Shown: piece by piece, positions 60,915 through 64,000 of the stretch
Layout: the number at the start of each line of letters is the position of its first letter
Numbering within the stretch: the first letter of the stretch is position 1
Origin: a bacterium
Lineage (GTDB): Bacteria > Cyanobacteriota > Vampirovibrionia > Gastranaerophilales > Gastranaerophilaceae
NCBI GenBank assembly: GCA_017941035.1
Contig: JAGAXG010000045.1
Location: 62,001 to 126,000 of the forward strand
Direction: 5' to 3'
DNA length: 64,000 bases
Notes under the pieces: generated by a model
What the model saw: only the letters and a program-made list of their open reading frames with translations
Databases searched by the model: none
Told to the model about the DNA's origin: nothing
Position numbers and translations under genes: made by a program

Positions 60915-61487
60915 TTAAAATTTACCTAAATAACTTAATAAAACTTTTGCTAATGTTGATGACAATGTTTCTATGCCAAAATCTCGTAATGCGTTTGTCA
61001 TTACAGAAAATTTGGAATCAACATTTTTTTCGTTTTTTATTAGGTTTTCAAGTTCTCTAATTCTTGCATTCCCAAGTTCTTCACGCAATATTTGTGATAT
61101 ATCAACATTTATAGTTTGAGTTTGATTAACAGTAGTGTTATTATTTAAGTTTATTCCACTATCATTTTTATTTTTTCGAGGTAAGCCATTTATTGAAAGC
61201 GAATCAATTAAACCTTGAAGAATTAATTTTGCATTGCTTTTTTCTTCTTCAAAAGTTTTATGATATACACTAATATTATAAATCCTATTTTTAAGTATCT
61301 GCTCAAACTGTGCAGATTTAGGCTCTAGGAAACTACTAACAAAAACAACTAAATATGTATGCCAATTATTAAATTCATCTTTATTTTTAATCTGTTCTAA
61401 TTCATTGAGTTTATCATTTAATTTTTTAATAACTGATTTTAATTGTTGTTTATTATCTTGTATTTCAAGTTTTTCCAAAGCTTTCAT
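60915..61487 (-). CDS. Hypothetical protein, 190 aa
   Basis: GGAGGAAAA precedes the ATG. Helical N-terminal half with a hydrophobic stretch (WHTYLVVFVSSFLEP), a polar linker (NLNNNTTVNQTQTINVDISQ) and a C-terminal helical segment. The N-rich linker before a short helical tail is a layout seen in several phage-defence or sensor proteins, but I cannot name a family. Cargo next to the integrase. Confidence 0.55.
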   Translation of the reverse strand: MKALEKLEIQDNKQQLKSVIKKLNDKLNELEQIKNKDEFNNWHTYLVVFVSSFLEPKSAQFEQILKNRIYNISVYHKTFEEEKSNAKLILQGLIDSLSINGLPRKNKNDSGINLNNNTTVNQTQTINVDISQILREELGNARIRELENLIKNEKNVDSKFSVMTNALRDFGIETLSSTLAKVLLSYLGKF

Positions 61488-61703
61488 TTTTCCTCCAAGC
61501 CTAGCGTTATTCTACTATAAGATAATAAATTTCCTCTAAAACTTAATAAAAAATTAAGAATTTAAGTAATAAAATAAACGAATTAGATTTTCAGAATTTC
61601 TTAAACACTTTTTGTGTTTAAAGGCGAATATCCACTACAACTATTTTATCTTTAGCAAAATAGATAACTTACGGTGGTTTATGCTTTTTGTCTTGAAACA
61701 AGA

Positions 61704-62033
61704 TTACTTAATTTTTTGTAATTCCTTGATATAGTTAAACAAAGCATTTAGCTCCTCACCCGTTTTAGACTGTAATAAAGCTATATAATCTTTGTCTGCT
61801 TGTTTTTCATCAACCTCAAGAAATAAAAATAGCTTATACATTGGTACACCCAAAGCATTTGCTATTATTGGAATTTTACTGAAAGTTACAGGATTATGTG
61901 CATTCTCCCAGTAGCTAACAGTTGATGTTGCAACACCAACCTGTTCAGCCAATTCCTCTTGTGAAATATTAGCTTGTAATCTTAATTGTTTAAGACGCTT
62001 GCCAAATTCTTTGTAGAAGTCTTTTCCTTTCAT
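61704..62033 (-). CDS. XRE-family repressor of the element, 109 aa
   Basis: 'FGKRLKQLRLQANISQEELA' then VGVATSTVSYWENAHNP and IANALGVPMYKLFLF form a Cro/C1 helix-turn-helix; the C-terminus (~75-109) is a short helical oligomerisation tail. AAAGGAAA precedes nothing else and the ATG follows closely. Divergent from the SLOG gene, with a perfect inverted repeat between them, so it likely represses both. Confidence 0.88.
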   Translation of the reverse strand: MKGKDFYKEFGKRLKQLRLQANISQEELAEQVGVATSTVSYWENAHNPVTFSKIPIIANALGVPMYKLFLFLEVDEKQADKDYIALLQSKTGEELNALFNYIKELQKIK

Positions 62034-62075
62034 TTAACTAGGATATCGCATATTCAAGCATTATATAATAAGATA

Positions 62076-62106
62076 GTTAAGCATATCTGCTTAACGATGC
62101 TATAAT
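62076..62106 (+). promoter_or_regulatory. Operator and promoter between repressor and SLOG gene
   Basis: GTTAAGCA-TATC-TGCTTAAC (62076-62095) is a perfect inverted repeat immediately before an extended -10, TGCTATAAT (62098-62106), of the plus-strand gene at 62130. The position over the -35 region is that of a repressor operator. Confidence 0.75.
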
Positions 62107-62129
62107 ATCCACGAAAGGATTAGGTATAA

Positions 62130-62570
62130 ATGAACGAAAAAACTTGTTTCTTTATAGGAAATAGGCATACTCCTTATAGTATAAAGGATGAACTTGTAAA
62201 AGCCGTTGAAAAGCATATAACAGAATACGGTGTTACAACTTTTACAGTCGGTCGATATGGAAATTTTGATAGTATGGTTCAAGGTGTATTGAAAAATGCT
62301 AAAAAACGACATGATATAAAAATATATCTGCTTGTCCCGTATGCGCTAAATCAGAAAATAGAACCCCCAATAGATTTTGACGGAACACTTTACCCTGAAG
62401 GCTTAGAAAAAGTACCGTTTCGCCTTGCTATTATTCAAGCAAATAGATACATGGTGCAAAACTCCGATTATTTAATAACTTATTGTCATCATGTCGGTAA
62501 TACTCGTAACATTGTTGAATATGCACAAAAAAGAGAGAAAAAAGAGTTAATTAAAATTACTTTGCTATAG
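62130..62570 (+). CDS. SLOG-superfamily protein (DUF1273/YpsA-like), 146 aa
   Basis: AAAGGATT precedes the ATG. Rossmann-like pattern: KTCFFIGNRHTP at the N-terminus, TVGRYGNFDSMV, then YLLVPYAL, and ANRYMVQNSDYLITYCHHVGNT as the nucleotide-loop strand. SLOG proteins bind nucleotides or nucleotide-derived ligands and occur in DNA processing and defence. Controlled by the adjacent operator. Confidence 0.75.
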   Translation: MNEKTCFFIGNRHTPYSIKDELVKAVEKHITEYGVTTFTVGRYGNFDSMVQGVLKNAKKRHDIKIYLLVPYALNQKIEPPIDFDGTLYPEGLEKVPFRLAIIQANRYMVQNSDYLITYCHHVGNTRNIVEYAQKREKKELIKITLL

Positions 62571-62610
62571 TAAATTGTTACATAATTTATGTAACAATGC
62601 CAATAAAAAA

Positions 62611-62642
62611 GAGTTTCCAAAATCGTGGAAACTCTTTATTTA
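62611..62642 (-). terminator. Terminator of the intact CAT tRNA
   Basis: GAGTTTCC / GGAAACTC stem preceded by A6 (T tail on the minus strand), just beyond the tRNA 3' end. Confidence 0.75.
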
Positions 62643-62645
62643 TAA

Positions 62646-62720
62646 TAGCTGGGGAGAGATTCGAACTCTCGAACCTTTCGGGTATGAGCCGAACGCTCTA
62701 ACCAACTGAGCTACCCAGCC
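62646..62720 (-). tRNA. tRNA with anticodon CAT (elongator Met or lysidine-Ile), right end of element
   Basis: Minus-strand cloverleaf, 75 nt without CCA: acceptor GGCTGGG/CCCAGCT, D stem GCTC/GAGC, anticodon stem TTCGG/CCGAA with loop CTCATAC, T arm GAGAG-TTCGAAT-CTCTC, discriminator A. The anticodon stem lacks the GGG/CCC of initiators. The CAT anticodon cannot by itself separate Met from Ile2. Confidence 0.92.
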
Positions 62721-62870
62721 TTGTTCGTTTATTTCTATTCAACTTTCATTCTCTTTTAAAACATACTTGCAACAATTTTGCAACAATTTGTTTTTATTTA
62801 ATTTTTTGATAACCTTAAAACCCTTTAGTATCAGGTTATTTGGCTTTATAGTCTTTATTCTGACCTCACG
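62721..62870. other. Spacer between the intact tRNA and the second element end
   Basis: No gene. Contains another TTGCAACAATTTTGCAACAA (62768-62787), the same double motif as inside the element-end repeats, and ends with a short tRNA-like scrap (TGACCTCACG) next to the second core. Confidence 0.5.
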
Positions 62871-63053
62871 GGTATGAGTTGTAATCTGTCCCATTTAACT
62901 TTTCTCAAAGCATATAAGTCAATAACTATAAACCTTTGCGATATATTGATTATAACCAATTTTTATAAAATTTACAACAATTTTAATTTTGGTTTATTTG
63001 GGTCAATTTTGGTGAATTTTGATTTTTTGTTGCAACAATTTTGCAACAAAATT
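62871..63053 (+). repeat. Element-end direct repeat, right copy (start of a second element)
   Basis: Core GGTATGAG (62871-62878) followed by ~175 bp matching 47265-47438, including TTGTAATCTGTCCCATTTAA, 'TCAATAACTATAAACCTTTG' and the 10-bp ATTTTGRTNN units, ending TTGCAACAATTTTGCAACAA. It lies outside the first element's right boundary. Confidence 0.85.
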
Positions 63054-63320
63054 TGAGTTGAAAATTTTAATTATTAAGCAAAAAATTTACAAAAAAATTG
63101 TAAATCTTTAAAATTTTAGTGGATGTAGATGGCTGAAACCATGTCATAGCATGAAAAATCTTGTCAATTACCCAAATGGCTGGGTAAAAATACCCTCTTG
63201 CAGACTATTCAAAAAATCATTATAATATGAATGTTTTTAAGATTTACACTTTTCGTTACTGCGCAATAACAATTATTGTAAAATCCAAGACTTGAACACA
63301 ATTAAATAAGGAGAAATTAA

Positions 63321-64000
63321 ATGCCGAAATTAAAAGATTTTTTCAATAAAATTTCAAATAGCAATAGAATATTTACTGCAGAAGACATTGGAGAAATGTC
63401 AGGCAATGAGTATCAACAAAATGAAAAAGCAATTTTTCACCAACTACAAAACTTAGGGGTTCCAAGGCGAAATCAACTAAGTGGAAATCCTGATGTTATT
63501 TATGTTAATTCTTATACTAAAGCTGATGGGACTCAAGTTAAAGCGCACTATCGTTCAAAAAATGGTAGTTCAATGACTGGTGCTGCTGCGAATTTAAACA
63601 ACAGCAATACCAATAATATTACATTGCAGGGTTCTATAAGTAAGAATGATAATAACTTAAATGGAAATGCTATATCGGATTATTTATTAGGAATGTTTAA
63701 TGATTATAAAAGTATTGAAGATCCTCTGAATACTGCAGCATATACATTGGGCAGTTTTTTGACAAATTACAATGAAATGAAAGATGCAGATACTCATGGT
63801 GCAGATAAATATTTTCATGCTAGAGCGAATTACAATGCAGCGCAACAAGGGATCGTAGGAAGTGTTGTTGCTAAAATGATAAGCGATTTAAGAGAGTGGA
63901 CTGATAATTACCGTAATGTTAATGAAAAAGGTTATGATCCTGCATTTAGCTTACAAGATATACGTGAAGATCAGCAAGCAAATGAAGAAGGTCGTGAACT
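63321..64000 (+). CDS. Hypothetical protein, partial (3' end beyond window)
   Basis: AAGGAG lies 7 nt before the ATG; 226 codons are open to the window edge. Sequence begins MPKLKDFFNKISNSNRIFTA and contains GADKYFHARANYNAAQQG followed by VVAKMISDLREW and QDIREDQQANEEGRE, a His/Asn-rich helical module also met in phage-associated and secreted proteins; I cannot name the family. As the first gene after the second element-end repeat, it is probably cargo of a second, related element. Extra regulatory space of ~260 bp precedes it. Confidence 0.6.
   Translation, partial: MPKLKDFFNKISNSNRIFTAEDIGEMSGNEYQQNEKAIFHQLQNLGVPRRNQLSGNPDVIYVNSYTKADGTQVKAHYRSKNGSSMTGAAANLNNSNTNNITLQGSISKNDNNLNGNAISDYLLGMFNDYKSIEDPLNTAAYTLGSFLTNYNEMKDADTHGADKYFHARANYNAAQQGIVGSVVAKMISDLREWTDNYRNVNEKGYDPAFSLQDIREDQQANEEGRE

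Larger units (their letters stand above)
47257..62688. mobile_element. Integrated tRNA-targeted element (~15.4 kb), satellite/island type
   Basis: Bounded by the tRNA anticodon-loop core GGTATGAG at 47257 (with a displaced tRNA 3' half outside) and at 62681 (inside an intact tRNA). It carries a tyrosine integrase (59814), excisionase-like protein (58559), D5/P4-type helicase (54774), ArdC (57671), XRE repressors (49842, 62033), a SLOG protein and cargo genes. No capsid, terminase, relaxase or type IV secretion genes are seen. Promoters inside are often TTGACA-17-TAtAAT with Shine-Dalgarno sites, unlike the leaderless style outside. Confidence 0.85.

Noticed and set aside
47257-62688. Prophage or conjugative element
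   Set aside because: No capsid, portal, terminase, tail, relaxase, coupling protein or type IV secretion genes; only integrase, excisionase, helicase, ArdC and cargo.

Overview
The window is AT-rich DNA from a Gram-negative bacterium. Lipid A genes (lpxC, lpxD, fabZ), a heptose-type adenylyltransferase, bacterial glycogen genes (glgA and a GH57 branching enzyme), several pilin-like proteins of the 'AFTLxE' / 'DLNGxKGPNxxGxD' type, and flavodiiron protein plus ferritin together suggest a gut member of the Melainabacteria/Vampirovibrionia (Gastranaerophilales-like) lineage. That assignment is inference from gene style; no rRNA or other marker is present. TGA is used as an ordinary stop codon.

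Layout. 1-6.2 kb: 3' part of alaS, a small regulator, dut, a glyoxalase-fold protein, an MFS exporter and an orphan sensor kinase. 6.4-7.0 kb: a decayed pilin-like gene. 7.1-12.5 kb: a minus-strand run with fabZ, lpxC, lpxD, a heptose/ADP transferase, asd and glgA. 12.6-17.8 kb: a very large zinc-ribbon/TPR protein divergent from ruvB, then an anchored flavodoxin. 17.8-21.8 kb: two overlapping pilin-like genes, one carrying about 25 Cys-Cys doublets. 21.9-28.4 kb: a graveyard next to tRNA-Asp with gene remnants, an ART-like ORF with a nonsense codon, a Fic enzyme, a truncated fluoride channel, a broken RAYT transposase between inverted REP palindromes, further REP hairpins and copies of the tRNA 3' end. 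28.5-31.7 kb: GH57 branching enzyme and a pilin-like gene with an 11-bp G tract in its leader. 32.3-38.1 kb: a cell-wall/division operon (murC-murB-ddl-ftsQ-polyprenyl synthase-lepB). 38-47 kb: flavodiiron protein, ferritin, aminotransferase, a kinase-like plus helical-repeat protein and a DHA2 exporter.

47.26-62.69 kb is an integrated element of about 15.4 kb in a tRNA with anticodon CAT. The left end keeps only the tRNA 3' half; an intact tRNA lies at the right end. It encodes a tyrosine integrase, an excisionase-like protein, a D5/P4-type helicase, ArdC antirestriction protein, XRE repressors, a SLOG protein and cargo including two possible defence modules: a TIGR04255-like/small protein/MBL-hydrolase operon and a PGN_0703-like nuclease. 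No relaxase, type IV secretion or virion genes are visible, so it resembles a satellite or mobilizable island. A second copy of its left-end repeat at 62.87 kb followed by a new gene suggests a related element in tandem.

The most unusual signals are (i) the pilin-like gene at 30.4-31.7 kb, which combines a G-tract frame switch in the leader with a C-terminal C-type-lectin-like end whose codons look like a diversity-generating-retroelement variable region (shared with the pseudogene at 6.4 kb), (ii) the Cys-Cys-rich giant pilin, (iii) the three-gene MBL operon in the island, (iv) the kinase-like/helical-repeat protein, and (v) a set of genes whose -10 box sits 6-7 nt before the start codon, implying leaderless mRNAs.
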